From positions 186,001 to 250,000 of the forward strand of contig VIIQ02000020.1 of assembly GCA_007449985.2 (NCBI GenBank): a stretch of DNA of 64,000 bases, in the 5' to 3' direction. The notes under the pieces are model-generated. The model did not search any database. It saw only the letters and a list, made by a program, of their open reading frames with translations, and was not told where the DNA came from. Source of the stretch: Desmodesmus armatus (Eukaryota; Chlorophyta; Chlorophyceae; Sphaeropleales; Scenedesmaceae). How positions within the stretch are numbered: position 1 is the first letter of the stretch; each line of letters starts with the position of its first letter. Shown here one piece after another: positions 36,281 through 48,601 of this stretch. The position numbers and the translations under genes are program-made.

Positions 36281-38665
36281 ATGATCCCAATCGCTCGCAA
36301 AGCCTGGAGTCTGTGCTGTCGCAGCATCGCACCATTATCATCCACAATGAGTGGTGGCAGCTGGCTAAGCTCCCCATCAGCACTTGACAACACCAGCGAC
36401 AGCAAGAGCAGCACTGATAATTCAACCCTCCTCTTTCAGCCAGCTGCTAACCATAGATGTTCAGCCACTCCGTTTGGTGCTGTGAGGAATGGTACTGTAC
36501 GGATGCTTGCGGTCAGACGCAAAGCATGGGCACCGTCGCTGTGCAGCATTCCCCCATGGTCCAGTGCACTGGGCGGCAGCGCCTGGCTCAGCACCCGACG
36601 AGCACTCAGGCATCAAATTGCTGCCAGCTACAGTGCAGCAATGTGTCACACTAAGGCCACAGAGGGCAGCAGCAGGAGCAGGAGCAGCAGTCACCAGGGC
36701 AGCCATGGTCGGGAGGACCGCTGGGCCCCACCTCAGAGCTCAGGAAGGCAGGGCTCAGCAGGCGGGAAGACACCTGGCTGGGGAGGCAGGGGGCACAGCG
36801 CTGGTGGTGGTAGAGGGTTACAGGGCGGCAAGAGCAGCTGCAGCAGCAGCGGTTGGGACAAGGGGCGGGTTGCAGCTTCAATAGGGCGCACAGAAGCCAT
36901 CAAGGCGACTCACAGCCCCCAACAACTGCTGCTGGTGGTGCAGCAGCAAGGATCTAAGTTTAACCACATCAACTTGAGTGCAGCATACACCCGTGCTGCT
37001 AAGCTGTGCCAGCAGGATGTGGCACCGCAGCAGCAGCCAGCAGCAGTGCAGCAGCTGCTGTTGCAGTTGCACCAGCTTGCAGTGCGGCTGCAGCAGCAGT
37101 GTGAGGCACGCCAGCTGGCCAATATCATTCACTCATGCAGCAAGCTGAGTAGCCCACACACAGCCAAGCTGCTTCTGCCGGGGTTCTTGCAGGACAGCAC
37201 GCTGCAGCAGGCTGATCCACAGAACATGTCCAGCGTGGTGTGGGCTGCTGCGACGCTGCAGCTGCAGCTGACGGCTGCTGAACTGCAGCAGCTTTTGCGG
37301 AGGTTCGAAGCAGTGCATATGGACCCACAGGCAGTGTCCATTACCCTGTGGGCAGTGGCCACCATGGGACAGCAGGTGCCACCACTGCAGCTGCAGCAGC
37401 TGCTGGGGAGGTTTGAACCTGTGCTGCAATATGCCACACCACAGGCAGTGTCCAACACCCTGTGGGCAGTGGCCACCATGGGGCAGCAGGTGCCGCCACA
37501 GCAGCTGCAGCAGCTGTTGGGGAGATTAGCAGCACAACTGGCAGATGTCACCCCACAGGATGTATCCAACATCCTGTGGGCAGTGGCCACCATGGGGCAG
37601 CAGGTGCCGCTACAGCAGCTGCAACCGATGCTGGTTGCTTTTGACAAGCTGCTGCCTGCCGCAACCCCCCAAAATGTGTCAAACCTATTGTGGGCATGTG
37701 GCAAGTTGCAGTATCTGCCACTGCCGCTGCTGCAGTCTTTACAGCAGCAGCATCTTCAGCAGCTCTTGGCAACTGCTGTCTCACAAAACTTGGCCAACAT
37801 TGCCTGCGCATGTGGTCAGCTGGGGTACAGGGGCCAGCTGCTGCCTGGTGCACTGCTGCAGCAGGCAGTCAAGCTGCTGCAGGATGGGGGCACAGGCAGC
37901 TTCACCTCACAGGGCCTGTGCAACCTGTGCTGGTCAGCAGCAGTGCTGGACCTGCAGCAATGTGTGCCGCAGGTGCTGCAGCTGGCAGCAGCTGCCAGCT
38001 GCAGCCGATCGTTCAGCACAGCCAGTGATGAGGACCTGCAGCAGCTGCACCAGGTGCACCTGTGGCTGCTGGTCAGCCAGCTGCCTGCACCTGGTCAGGG
38101 GCTGTTGGGTGTGCTAACCCAGCAGCAGCTAGATCAGTGCAGAACCAGCTGGGAAGAGTCGCTGGCAGCAAAAGCAAAGCAGCAGTCATCCCGCCTGCAG
38201 CAGTCAGTGTATGCTGCAGTGCTGCAGCTGCCACATGACACCTGGCAGCAGCAGCCGCGGTCAGAGCAGCCCACAGGCGATAAGGCCTGTGTGATTGACA
38301 TCGCTGCTGTGACAGCATCAGGGGTCAAGGTGGCAATAGAGGTGGAGGGGCCTTATCACTATGTGCAGCCTGACAATACCCTGTCAGGTCCCACCCAGGC
38401 AAGAAACAGGGCGCTGGCAGCTCGGGGCTATGCAGTCGTCAGCATACCTTACTGGGAGTGGGATGCACTGCACGGCTCAGCTCAGCAGCAGAAGTACCTG
38501 CTGGCCAAGCTGCAGGCTGTGCAACAGCAGCAGCCTGATGTTGCTGCAGCACCACAGCCACCAGCAGCAGCAGTGGGTGGTGAGCTGGAACTTGCCAATG
38601 CCAGCAGCCCGCGTAGGAGGAGGCGGCCCTTTGGAGTGGACCCAGGCGATGCGCAGGGCGTGTGA
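36281..38665 (+). CDS. OPR-repeat/RAP-domain protein, copy 2
   Basis: Single uninterrupted frame of 794 residues from an ATG in good context (gccaccATG). The N-terminal 130 residues are rich in Ser, Arg and Ala with few acidic residues, as in algal transit peptides. A Gly/Ser-rich linker follows, then about eight degenerate 37-38-residue helical repeats (core NTLWAVATMGQQVPPQQLQQLL) from about residue 235. The protein ends with a RAP domain (VAIEVEGPYHYVQPDNTLSG, NRALAARGYAVVSIPYWEWD). It is a tandem, same-strand paralogue of the gene at 31805-34343, alignable from the Gly-rich linker to the RAP domain, but with fewer and more diverged repeats. Likely imported into chloroplast or mitochondrion to act on one transcript; the target cannot be told from sequence. 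Confidence 0.88.
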   Translation: MIPIARKAWSLCCRSIAPLSSTMSGGSWLSSPSALDNTSDSKSSTDNSTLLFQPAANHRCSATPFGAVRNGTVRMLAVRRKAWAPSLCSIPPWSSALGGSAWLSTRRALRHQIAASYSAAMCHTKATEGSSRSRSSSHQGSHGREDRWAPPQSSGRQGSAGGKTPGWGGRGHSAGGGRGLQGGKSSCSSSGWDKGRVAASIGRTEAIKATHSPQQLLLVVQQQGSKFNHINLSAAYTRAAKLCQQDVAPQQQPAAVQQLLLQLHQLAVRLQQQCEARQLANIIHSCSKLSSPHTAKLLLPGFLQDSTLQQADPQNMSSVVWAAATLQLQLTAAELQQLLRRFEAVHMDPQAVSITLWAVATMGQQVPPLQLQQLLGRFEPVLQYATPQAVSNTLWAVATMGQQVPPQQLQQLLGRLAAQLADVTPQDVSNILWAVATMGQQVPLQQLQPMLVAFDKLLPAATPQNVSNLLWACGKLQYLPLPLLQSLQQQHLQQLLATAVSQNLANIACACGQLGYRGQLLPGALLQQAVKLLQDGGTGSFTSQGLCNLCWSAAVLDLQQCVPQVLQLAAAASCSRSFSTASDEDLQQLHQVHLWLLVSQLPAPGQGLLGVLTQQQLDQCRTSWEESLAAKAKQQSSRLQQSVYAAVLQLPHDTWQQQPRSEQPTGDKACVIDIAAVTASGVKVAIEVEGPYHYVQPDNTLSGPTQARNRALAARGYAVVSIPYWEWDALHGSAQQQKYLLAKLQAVQQQQPDVAAAPQPPAAAVGGELELANASSPRRRRRPFGVDPGDAQGV

Positions 38666-39386
38666 CCTGATCCAAGGTGTGTGTATGTGCCCTGCTGGCA
38701 TCCCACATGTTGCGCTAGCGGCCGTTTGAGCCCAAGGTATGCTTGCAGCGGCCTGTGGCTTTGCGCATATACACATGTTGTCAGACCTATTCACCAGTCA
38801 AGTGGCTGCTGCACCATGTCGTGTGGCATGCTTGATGTGTTGCAAAGCTACTCTCGTGCCACGCAGCACTAGGCTCCTGCATGGCTTGCATACTGCTGTA
38901 CACCATAGGGTGGCGTAAGCCTAATGTGCAGCCAACGGCCCGAGGCGCGCTGGCAGCGTTTTTAACACAAATGCCCTCTGCCCGTTCAGACATCAGGCCC
39001 TGTGCAGCCCAAAAAGCAACGTGTTGTGGCAATGTGCTGACTGCAATGTGTGCTGCTGGCGGTGCTGCTGTTGCAGAGGGCCTCTGTCTTTCTGTCCTGC
39101 AGGTTGGCCTGTTATCTGCTGACGCTGATGCTTTGCACACAGGACATCCCTTGGTGCTGCACATTGCAGGCCCCTGTCGTCTTTGGGTGCTCCTACAACG
39201 CAGTTGCCATTTGCACTGTCAGCTGCTGGCTTCAGCAGCCTAGCTTGGTGCTGAGTTTCCTAATGAAAGAGGACCTTATGCTGCTTGTGTGGTGCTAGGT
39301 AAGGTACGCTGTGTGCCCTGGTGTCCAAGGGCCTTGCGGCTCCTGACAGGCTGGTGAGCAGCAAAGAATGCAGCCTCGCCAAGAAA

Positions 39387-39432
39387 CCCTGAGTTTGACT
39401 TTAAACTGCTCCCGTAGTAGGGTGGTCAAGTC
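39387..39432 (+). repeat. Second copy of the tRNA-like SINE head
   Basis: Matches the eIF5-intron element over about 45 bases with three or four differences, including gctcccgtagtag and gtggtcaagtc. The similarity stops after the A-box region, so this is a 3'-truncated copy or an independent tRNA-derived fragment. Confidence 0.45.
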
Positions 39433-41278
39433 GTGACCCTCAGGCGGGGAACAATGCATCATGCCTCGGCAGACACCACCCTGCTGTTCAAGCACTTCTT
39501 GAGTGCCTGGAAGCGTTTGAAAAGCCGGCAGCTGTTGCCATGGCACGTGGTGTTGCTGCACGTGCTGCACATCACCACACACAGCCGTGAGTTTCCCTGC
39601 TCGCACATATTGAGTCTCCCTGCTGGCACACACGCCTTGACCCAACCAGCCTCCGTCCTGCTGTCTTCTGCTGCTGTGCATCCCACAGGCCGTAGGAGAC
39701 CTAAGGTGGAGAGTGGGTGTGGCAGCACAGTGTGTTCGTAGCAGCAGGTGAGCCTCGCTTGCTGCTCTTTGGGTTGGTTGGTTTGCCTTGACATTTTAGC
39801 CAACCGGCCAGCCAGCCTTGTGCTGTTGTTGTGGTGCCTGAGTGGCAGCTCTTGTGCAGTTTAGCAACACACATGTCTGCTGTACCTTATGCTGTGACTG
39901 CTGTGCTGTCGTTGTGCTGTTGTCGCTTGCAGGACCGCCTTGTGCTTCCGGTCAGCAGCGCTAGGCTAGAGCCCTACTCAGTTGTGAGCCACTCGCTGCT
40001 TCCGTTCACCTCTACAGCACAAGCTCCAGCTGTCAGCGCAACAGGATCCCACATGCAGGGCCAACGTGACATGTTGCAGCTGCCAGTCAGCAGGGCTACG
40101 CTACCGGGGTTTGCAGCTGCAGCCAACCAAGCAGCAGGAACCTGCGTTAGCAGAGGCTGTACTTTTCGCGCGTGGACACCGCCTTGTGCTGCATGGTACT
40201 GTGGCTGGTATGGTGGTTGTGCTGGCTGCGTGCACTGGGAGCTGTCCTGTGCAGAAGCTGTCCTGCAGGATTTGAAGATGTTGTTTACCAGAGAGCTGGA
40301 TGTCCAGGAGAGGTGTCTGTCTGCTGCTGTTCTTGCCAGCAGTAGTGCGTTGTGTGGTGCAGTGGGCTGTTATGTGTGTGTGCGCATCTGTGGCTGTGGG
40401 GCAGCAGTTACTATCTTTTTGCGGCTGTGCCACAGCCCGGGGACGTTGTCACGCTGACTGGCCCTCTTTTACGTAGGCTCGGGTGATTTCTGTGTGTAAG
40501 GCCATGGCTACCTTGAATACCGCCATCATCACCTTGTCCCACCATATGTCAGGCGATTCAATTATTACTACTGTTACACACTTGCGGTACATGCCTTATT
40601 ACAGGCACGGCGCAACCAGACACCAAGCTGCCTGTACAACAGCAGCCACACACATGGTGCTACGCTGTAGTCCATTGTGCTGGCCAACTCCATGCATTGT
40701 CAGGCATGCAGTCACATCATGCCCTAGTGCGGCAAGTGCGCAGCACAAAAGGCCCGCAACCTTCGTGTCTGACACCACCTTGAGGGCCAGTCCAGTGAAG
40801 ACAGTCCTTGTGAGCTCACAACTTCTGCAAACCTCAGGCCCTGTGTGACAAAGGATGCATTGAAGCAGTCCGATGCAGCGGCAGGACAGGCCTGGACATG
40901 CATTGCAGACAGCAGCACAGCACAGCCCGTCTGGCAGGTCACGCTGTAAAAGCCATGCAGAGCACGTCAAGTGCATGCATATCCTGACAACCCCGCATTC
41001 AAGCTAACGAATGCCGCAAGATCCTTGCAACACATTGCACTCGACGCAACATGGCGTGCGTTGGCCACAGACAGTGGTGCACCCTTGACTTATTCCCCAA
41101 CGCACAACCCACCATGCACGTGCGCAACGACAGGCACTGCGATTGCAATGCAGCAACCCACTGCAAAGCCCACTGCTACTGCCTTCGAACACTGTTGCAC
41201 ACCTAAACAACCCTGGTGACAATCAGACACCCACATGTGATGTGAAAGGGGCAACGACTCCTTACACCAACACTTTTG

Positions 41279-42870
41279 GGCACCACAGCCAGGTTTGGCG
41301 TAGGTACACTTGATCCGCGCAGCGGCCACTCCCCTCTCAAAGAGAGGAGAGCTTGATTGCCCACCCAACCCTGTCACATATAGTAGTACTTCACCCCAGC
41401 CTGCAGACATGCACCCTGAAGACCTGCACTACACTGCAGCCCACCAGACACTTTGCACCATGAGCATGACACATGACGCAGTGAGACGTAGTGACACTAA
41501 CACGCGCGCCCATGAACGGCAGCAATGTGTTGTACCACAGGGCGACAACCCTAACTAGAACCATGCATCCCAGGCCCAGAAGAGGCTAAACGTCAACCTC
41601 CTATATTCCCCAGACAAACATGTGCCACATCACCAAAGGCAACATCAAGCCGAGGCACCTTTATGTCCCTCAAGCCCAGGCTCGTTAAACCCAGCTAGCA
41701 TGTAACTCCCTGTTGGAACGCCCAAAGCCACATGCCAATCACCCAAGCCTGTCACACAGTGGCAAGTTGGTAACGCAGCTGGGCTGCGCAATGATCTGCC
41801 CTGACTGCTTATTCCCCTGGAAAGATCCAACACTTTGAATGACTAACACTTCCAACTTGGCGAGGAACACCTCCAACACTTTGGTAACAACACTCCAACA
41901 CTGCCAACACTGCCAGCAATCCCCGCTTGGGGCTGCTGCATTGCCAGATAGTATCGTAGGCTACCTTTGTGTTCATGGGCAATGCTGTGCACAGAAAACA
42001 TGCGCTGTTGACCACACTTCAAGCCCCCAGGTGTCCCCACACATCCCACACAAACCGCTGTCTTGATTCAATGCACTACCATCAAGGCACCACAGCCAAG
42101 GCTGCCATGGTGTTCCACAAACCGCACAGGTGCAGCACATAGTGAGCACACGTGGTAGCGTGGTTTATGATTGCCAGTGTTGACTCCCATAACAAGACCA
42201 GACCCTGCCCCTTTTCCACTGTCCCCCATACTATGACTGCATGATGCAGTCAGGTGGCACCATAGCAAAAGCTGGTGAAGGTATCCACACAGAAAGCATG
42301 TGCAGAACAGGGCCAACACTTTCAGACAACCTTATTGCCCACGCATATGCCCAGCTGCCAAACAACCCATGTGCTACTACAGCCCCTGCCCTGTGCACAA
42401 CACAAGCAGGGCACCACAGCCAAAGTTGGCATGTGTAAACACAGACACAGAAAGCGGAGATAGGGCAAGCACTTCTTGAGAGCGTCAACCCCCTGTGCTT
42501 CTGCCCGCCACAGCCACATCGCAAAGCAGGGCACCACAGCCAAATTGGCATAGGTATCAACTGAAAAAGCAGGTGCAGGAAAGGCAGAGGAAGCTTCTGT
42601 CAACACTTTGTAGCCACATGTCGTATTCCCTCCATCCACAAACCACCCCGGTGGGCATGACGCAAAACCACACAGGCACGCACCACAGCCAAGGCTGGCA
42701 TAGGTGTACACAGACTGCGCAGGCGCAGGACATCGACAGCACTTTCACAGGCACTTTTATGCCCACACGAGCACCCACCAATCACACACCACCCATGCTT
42801 TTGACCCACACTACACCACAGGCTGGGCAACACAGCCTCATCGACATAGATACCCGCAGGCGCAGAACAT
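41279..42870 (+). repeat. Degenerate minisatellite with gcaccacagccaa motif
   Basis: The phrase caccacagccaagg-tggcataggt, followed some 30-60 bases on by gcaggcgcaga-like words, recurs at about 41281, 42098, 42257, 42411, 42531, 42681 and 42825 with many changes. Unit length is variable, around 120-160 bases in the densest part. Confidence 0.5.
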
Positions 42871-43342
42871 GCAGCAAAAGGTATGGGTATGGTAACACCT
42901 TATTCCCACACGTTCCACCGCGCACCCCAGATACCCCATGTCAGTTGCCACATGCCATCAAGCAAGACAAGCAGCCCCCTAGCACAAAGCTGTCTTTCCT
43001 ACTACTCCTGACAACCTCCTAGTAGGCAGCTAGCAGCGCACTAACAGTGCCACACACCAAGCACAGGGCAAAAAGGGATGCAATCAGCCAAAGCTTTTCC
43101 AAGACAATCAGCCACCTACAAAGCCCTGCTTCCCGACCCCGTGCACCAAAACAGCGCATGTGTTGTACAGCCTCACAGCGAGGGACCACAAGCAAGTCCT
43201 GTTCACATGGCCACATGGCAGCCATGCCTCGCTAGTGTGCAGACTGGCCAAACCTAGACTGGCGGCATGACCTTGGCGCTCCAACAAAGCCGAGGCAAGC
43301 TTAGGAGCATCCAAGAGGTTTGGCTGCTGAAGCTGCTTCACC

Positions 43343-45134
43343 CTATGCGGCAGGCTTTGGGGGGCTTGGGGTTTGGGTTGCTGTCTGAGGACGGCGGCGT
43401 GCCACAGACTGTGCCCTTGGGAACACCGGCTCATCGAAGGGGCACGTTTTGCATGTCTCGCACGAGTCAGCTCCAATGTTGGTCTTCGGGCTGCCTTTGC
43501 ACTGCCCATCTGTCTTGCCAGACGGGACAAAGCATTGGCAGGAGCAGCAGTCGGAGTTCCGTGTGCAGGCGCCCTTGTTCTCCCCATTCTTGATGCACGA
43601 CACACCTGTACGCGGGCAGAGCAGGCAAGCAGGCAAGCGCAGGTGCAGGTAGTGTCAACGCCTGCCGCAAAGACGTGAAACAATCTGGTGGCGCCTGCTA
43701 TGAACAAAGTTTCACACAACCTGACGTGCTGAGCAGCATGCTTGGGTTGTTTGTTAAGCCCTGTGCTGCCACTTCTGGTATTCCTTATGCCTGACAGGAT
43801 CGTTCGTTACGAGGATGCGGCGTGGAGACGGAGTGGAGGCGGCATACAGTAGCCATGCAGTCAACTGCCAAACAAGCACCCAAGTCCATCAGCTTACATT
43901 CGCCTTCGACGCAGCTTGGGTTGCGTCCGCGGCATTTTTTGCAGGTTGTTCCGCACGAGTTGGGGTCAGTCAGGCTCTGCAGGCAGTGGGCATGGCATGG
44001 CAATAACAGAGCACACATCAAGCAGGACGACAAGCAGGCAAGCACAAAAGCCCTTGAAGTAACGCCATGTGCTCTGGCCTGAAGAAGCCAGCTAAACAAA
44101 TGGCATAGTGCAGCGCTGCACAAACACGCAAGGAAATTTGACATCGCCGCCAAGTGCATTTCAGATGACTTGAGATTGGGTTGTTCAGGATGGACCTGAC
44201 AGGAGTGTAATCAACCATGCTATGCCTTAGGCACAGTCTATGCGGCAGGCTTTGGGGGGCTTGGGGTTTGGGTTGCTGTCTGAGGACGGCGGCGTGCCAC
44301 AGACTGTGCCCTTGGGAACACCGGCTCATCGAAGGGGCACGTTTTGCATGTCTCGCACGAGTCAGCTCCAATGTTGGTCTTCGGGCTGCCTTTGCACTGC
44401 CCATCTGTCTTGCCAGACGGGACAAAGCATTGGCAGGAGCAGCAGTCGGAGTTCCGTGTGCAGGCGCCCTTGTTCTCCCCATTCTTGATGCACGACACAC
44501 CTGTACGCGGGCAGAGCAGGCAAGCAGGCAAGCGCAGGTGCAGGTAGTGTCAACGCCTGCCGCAAAGACGTGAAACAATCTGGTGGCGCCTGCTATGAAC
44601 AAAGTTTCACACAACCTGACGTGCTGAGCAGCATGCTTGGGTTGTTTGTTAAGCCCTGTGCTGCCACTTCTGGTATTCCTTATGCCTGACAGGATCGTTC
44701 GTTACGAGGATGCGGCGTGGAGACGGAGTGGAGGCGGCATACAGTAGCCATGCAGTCAACTGCCAAACAAGCACCCAAGTCCATCAGCTTACATTCGCCT
44801 TCGACGCAGCTTGGGTTGCGTCCGCGGCATTTTTTGCAGGTTGTTCCGCACGAGTTGGGGTCAGTCAGGCTCTGCAGGCAGTGGGCATGGCATGGCAATA
44901 ACAGAGCACACATCAAGCAGGACGACAAGCAGGCAAGCACAAAAGCCCTTGAAGTAACGCCATGTGCTCTGGCCTGAAGAAGCCAGCTAAACAAATGGCA
45001 TAGTGCAGCGCTGCACAAACACGCAAGGAAATTTGACATCGCCGCCAAGTGCATTTCAGATGACTTGAGATTGGGTTGTTCAGGATGGACCTGACAGGAG
45101 TGTAATCAACCATGCTATGCCTTAGGCACAGTCT
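43343..45134. repeat. 895-bp direct tandem duplication, copies apparently identical
   Basis: 43343-44237 is repeated at 44238-45132, with a 2-base ct overlap at the junctions (43343-43344, 44238-44239, 45133-45134). All translated frames I compared are identical between copies, so the event is recent or the copies are being homogenised, or it is an assembly artefact. The unit holds the last two exons and the 3' flank of the minus-strand Cys-rich gene. Confidence 0.9.
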
Positions 45135-46787
45135 GCAGTCAACGCCAACATGGCTGCCGCTCCCAAGTGAGGGAGTCTTGGCAGCAGAACGGACTCACCT
45201 GGTCCGCTGGAAGGCAAGCCGGTGGATTTGGATCCTTGCACTCGGGGCATGTATCGTCAGGGTAGCAGAAGGCGCCGTCCTCGCAACTGATGTACCTGTC
45301 AGGGCATCTGCAGTTCACGTTGTCGCAGACTTCAGTGTCTGGGCAGGGGAATATGTCCTCGCAGGTGGTACCACAGCTGTCCTTGGATGTGGGGTCCTGC
45401 AACAGGAAGTACAACAGGCATGAGTCATTTCCGCAAACCATCAACCACGGCGGAGCCAGACTGCGCATGTTGCATCATGCACCTGGGTCATTGTTTGCAT
45501 CTCAAACTGCACAGCGCCCTCAGCTGAATTTTCGTATATAACATCACAGTACAGTAAGACACAGCGCAGTGCAATACAGTGTAGCAAACAGGGCAGTGGG
45601 CAAGGGCAAAGCAGTTCAGCACTTCAAACCAAGGCAAGCCTGCACAGTCCTCTGGTTCACTTACGAAGCATTGACCATCGCACAGGAGCCAGCCCTCTGG
45701 GCACACGCATTCACCATTCTTGCAAATCTTGGGGGCTTCACAAATCTTCAGCTCTTCAACTGGGTCTTTGGGCTTCCCGCAGCAGGCATTGCTTGTCAGG
45801 GGGTTCTGCCACAGCAACAAGTTGCACACAGGGACGTTTTCAGCATCCATGGAAGGTTGCCAGGCGAAAGCATTCTGCCGCAGAAAAGATAGCATCTTGC
45901 AGGGGTGCTGCATTTAGCCTGCGACTGGCAATTCACACTTGCTATCGGGCACAGCTGTCGGGCACATAAGCAGTCTATCCTGCGATACTCACCACACACT
46001 CTGTACCACACTGCACCAGGCCAAGTCCCACTTTGGAGCAATCGCAGCTCTGTGGTGCAGGGTAGTTGCAGGTGTTCGCGCACCCCGGCGCCTGCACATG
46101 TACAAAATCGGCAGCGTCAAGGGTTTGGAACAGACGCAGATTGATGAAAGTGTATGAGGTGCAGGCTGTGTTCAGGCGCTGATGAGTGCATGGGAACATC
46201 TTGAGTGCCTTTCAAGCACAGTGACACGGTTGCCAAAGAGAGCTTGGACCGAAGGGTCGTTCTGTAGCCTCAGAGCCCGTCCCTGGAGACAAAGGCACGC
46301 CCAGGGTTTAGGCCCTTGCAGCCTAAAACCCTCCAGGCACTCTCACCTTTCCATAGTCGTATCCTTCAGGCATTGGCCCACCCCTGCAGCAAACGGGGCA
46401 GAAGGGGAGGCACGCGTACATGGCAGTTTAGTGGGGAGGTACATGCGGGGCATCAACTTGCAGCAGCAGCCCCCTGGGAAGCAGACACCATCTCAGCTGC
46501 ACCAGGCTCTGCTGTTATCGAAGATATAGAGTTGATGCTGAGGTAAGTAGCCAACGAGCTCAGGCACTTGCACGATGCTCATTGCAGTGCTCTTTGACAT
46601 GCTCATCAACTCACTTGTCGCCATAGCGAGCACCCTCGTCATAGGACCAGATGCCAAACGGCTGCTTGTCATAACTTGCAGGCTTGACAGGTTCGCTCCC
46701 CTTGATGGCCTCTTCAGGTTGGGCAAGGGCAACACCGACTGTCAGCAGCATGGCCAAAGCCAGCCACTGCACACCCTTGCACGCCAT
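44238..46787 (-). CDS. Secreted cysteine-rich protein
   Basis: Exons on the minus strand: 46787-46615, 46383-46347, 46282 to 46226 (or 46220), 46091-45993, 45874-45665, 45396-45199, 44871-44793, 44500-44238; 371 (or 373) residues, all in phase. It starts with a signal peptide (MACKGVQWLALAMLLTVGVALA). A unique segment follows (FGIWSYDEGARYG, GGPMPEGYDYGKG), then at least five Cys-rich modules, including CPDTEVCDNVNCRCPDRYISC and SCGTTCKKCRGRNPSC. They resemble small disulfide-knot or EGF-like modules, but I do not recognise the family. The tail is Pro/Lys-rich with no anchor. Probably extracellular or in the secretory pathway. The third donor is weak (GTCACT or GTGCTT). Copies of the last two exons (43976-43898 and 43605-43343) lie past the stop codon and would be reached only by alternative splicing. 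Confidence 0.75.
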
Positions 46788-48601
46788 TGAAAGGTGGCCG
46801 TAGGCGTCTATGACAGACAACGAAGGCTTTGGGGATGCCTGTAATTGCAGCAGCGCCAACAGCAGAAGAAGAGCAGGCCAAGTCAAATTGCAGGTCAGCG
46901 AGCATCAGGGGTTTCCGTTTCTGTTTTTGGCAAGTGCCTGCCATCAGATGCCTCGGTGAACGGCACGAATAGCAGTACAATCTGATTCCATTTGTGTTGA
47001 TTCTGTCATTCAACGCTGTCCCAGGGTGCCAATGCGCCAACATCAGTGCATGTACGTAGACAACAACCAAAACGCACTAGCACGCGTACAGTGGTGCAGA
47101 CTTAGAGAAAACTGCATACAACATGACATACAACATTGATGGCAGTCTGCATCAAGCAATGGCGAGACCACTCACCTCTATTAAAAAGCTCGCTGCAGTG
47201 CCCACACACGAGTGTACTCACGTACTCTGACAAAGCAGATTCCTGAGCATAGACGTGGTATTTGTGGGAGGGGAGCCTGGGAGTCCCAGGCTGGGACACT
47301 AGTGGCGTTTACATTGTTATAGTGCCGTACTTTCGGCATCGCCAAAAAAGCCCAGAATGAGCGCCGCGTGCATTCGAATATCCTCATATCACAGGTTATG
47401 CTTCTCAGGCCCACCCCAGGACAGTCGGTGCGATTGTATGTTTCGTAACCTGACCTGGGGTGGTGTTGGCCATTATTTACTCCGGTACAGTGGCTGGTGG
47501 TGCTCACTGGAGCCATCCGATGGTGAGATGGTAGAGCCTCATCACGAATCTTTGAATCTGGCTCAGATCCCTGCCAGGTGTGGCCAAACCTGAGCATATG
47601 CATTGGCAGACAACATGCCTGAGCAGGCCTGAGGGCTCCAACGTACGGCACCGTGCAGTGATAGCTCAGACTCTGAGAGGCCTTCTTTACATGTCATCAA
47701 AGAGAGAAAAGACTAGACTTGAGGCACTGAAGCATAGCTGAAACAGTGAAGCACGCTTCTGCAGACCATTGCTGCTGTGACTGACCTGGCCAGCCGGCAG
47801 GCAGGCAGAATATGCAAGGTGTCCAATGGACACTGTCCATGCACCTCGTTAGGACCCGTGCATGTCCCACACCCACAGTCCCGCGGTTCCACCATAGACT
47901 GCAGTTTGTCAGCTGGGGTGCGCTAGCACAGTTCGATGGAGGGTTAATTTACCGCCTTTACGCCACATCAGAACATGTTGACAACTCCACAGCGCGAGAT
48001 GGACACCCACAGGCTGCAACACGGGGCCACTGATTCAGCTGCCCAGACCTCCTGAGGCAAGCCTGCATCACGTGCACATGCACTGATATGAGTGACAATG
48101 TCTCAAACACTCTAGGCATTGGACAGCCTGCAGACAGCAGCCTGCTTTGAAGCATTGACATGGGTGATGTACACGACACCTGCGCTGTAAACCACGCTTG
48201 ATTCACACCATTCAACAACACCAGTGCCTTCTGCCCCACGGAACCACTATTACCATGTACGGGAGGGTGCACCCTCCAGCCTGGAGGGTGCACCCTCCAG
48301 GCGGGGGGGGGGGGGGGGGAGCGTCAGTAGTGCCACTGTCTAGGAGCAGTGCTGGTGTCGCGTTGTTTCGTTTTCACAAAATGCAGCAATGGGAAAGCAG
48401 ACAGTGAGCCGCAGGGTTGCTTCATGTCTCATGTCTGTCGATCCGCGATCGTGACAGCCCATGGCCTGGAGTCAAACTCAGCCACAGTGTGGCATTGCGC
48501 ATTGACGATCGGTCGGACCCTGCTTATCGCCGACTGTCTTTCTGTTCAGCTCAAACCAAGGTGGAAGGCAAAACGCCTGCAGTCTTGTCAACAACATTTC
48601 A
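46788..48601. other. Divergent spacer between Cys-rich gene and pyruvate kinase
   Basis: The two flanking genes are transcribed away from each other, so both promoters should lie here. A 10-base inverted repeat (ccaccccagg / cctggggtgg) sits at about 47411-47462. A paired palindrome with a G run is at 48262-48320. No gene seen. Confidence 0.45.
48262..48320. repeat. Two tandem 16-bp perfect palindromes followed by a long G run
   Basis: ggagggtgcaccctcc occurs at 48262-48277 and 48283-48298, separated by agcct. About 17-18 G residues follow from about 48302. It lies some 280 bases before the pyruvate kinase start codon. Confidence 0.75.

Larger units (their letters stand above)
38666..43342. 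other. 4.7-kb region without a supported gene
   Basis: Several short open frames (for example 39433-39741 and 39831-40457, +) have no known motif and no convincing splice chain. The right half, from about 40480, is A/C-rich on the plus strand and holds a degenerate minisatellite. The region includes the 3' UTR of OPR copy 2 and sequence beyond the 3' end of the minus-strand Cys-rich gene. Confidence 0.4.

Noticed and set aside
39831..40457. 208-codon plus-strand frame
   Set aside because: No motif, no convincing start or splice partners; left as unannotated spacer.
47495..47585. tRNA-like sequence gatggtagagcctcatc ... ggctcagatccctg
   Set aside because: A-box-like start is fair but the B box deviates at three positions and no cloverleaf closes; at best a tRNA relic.
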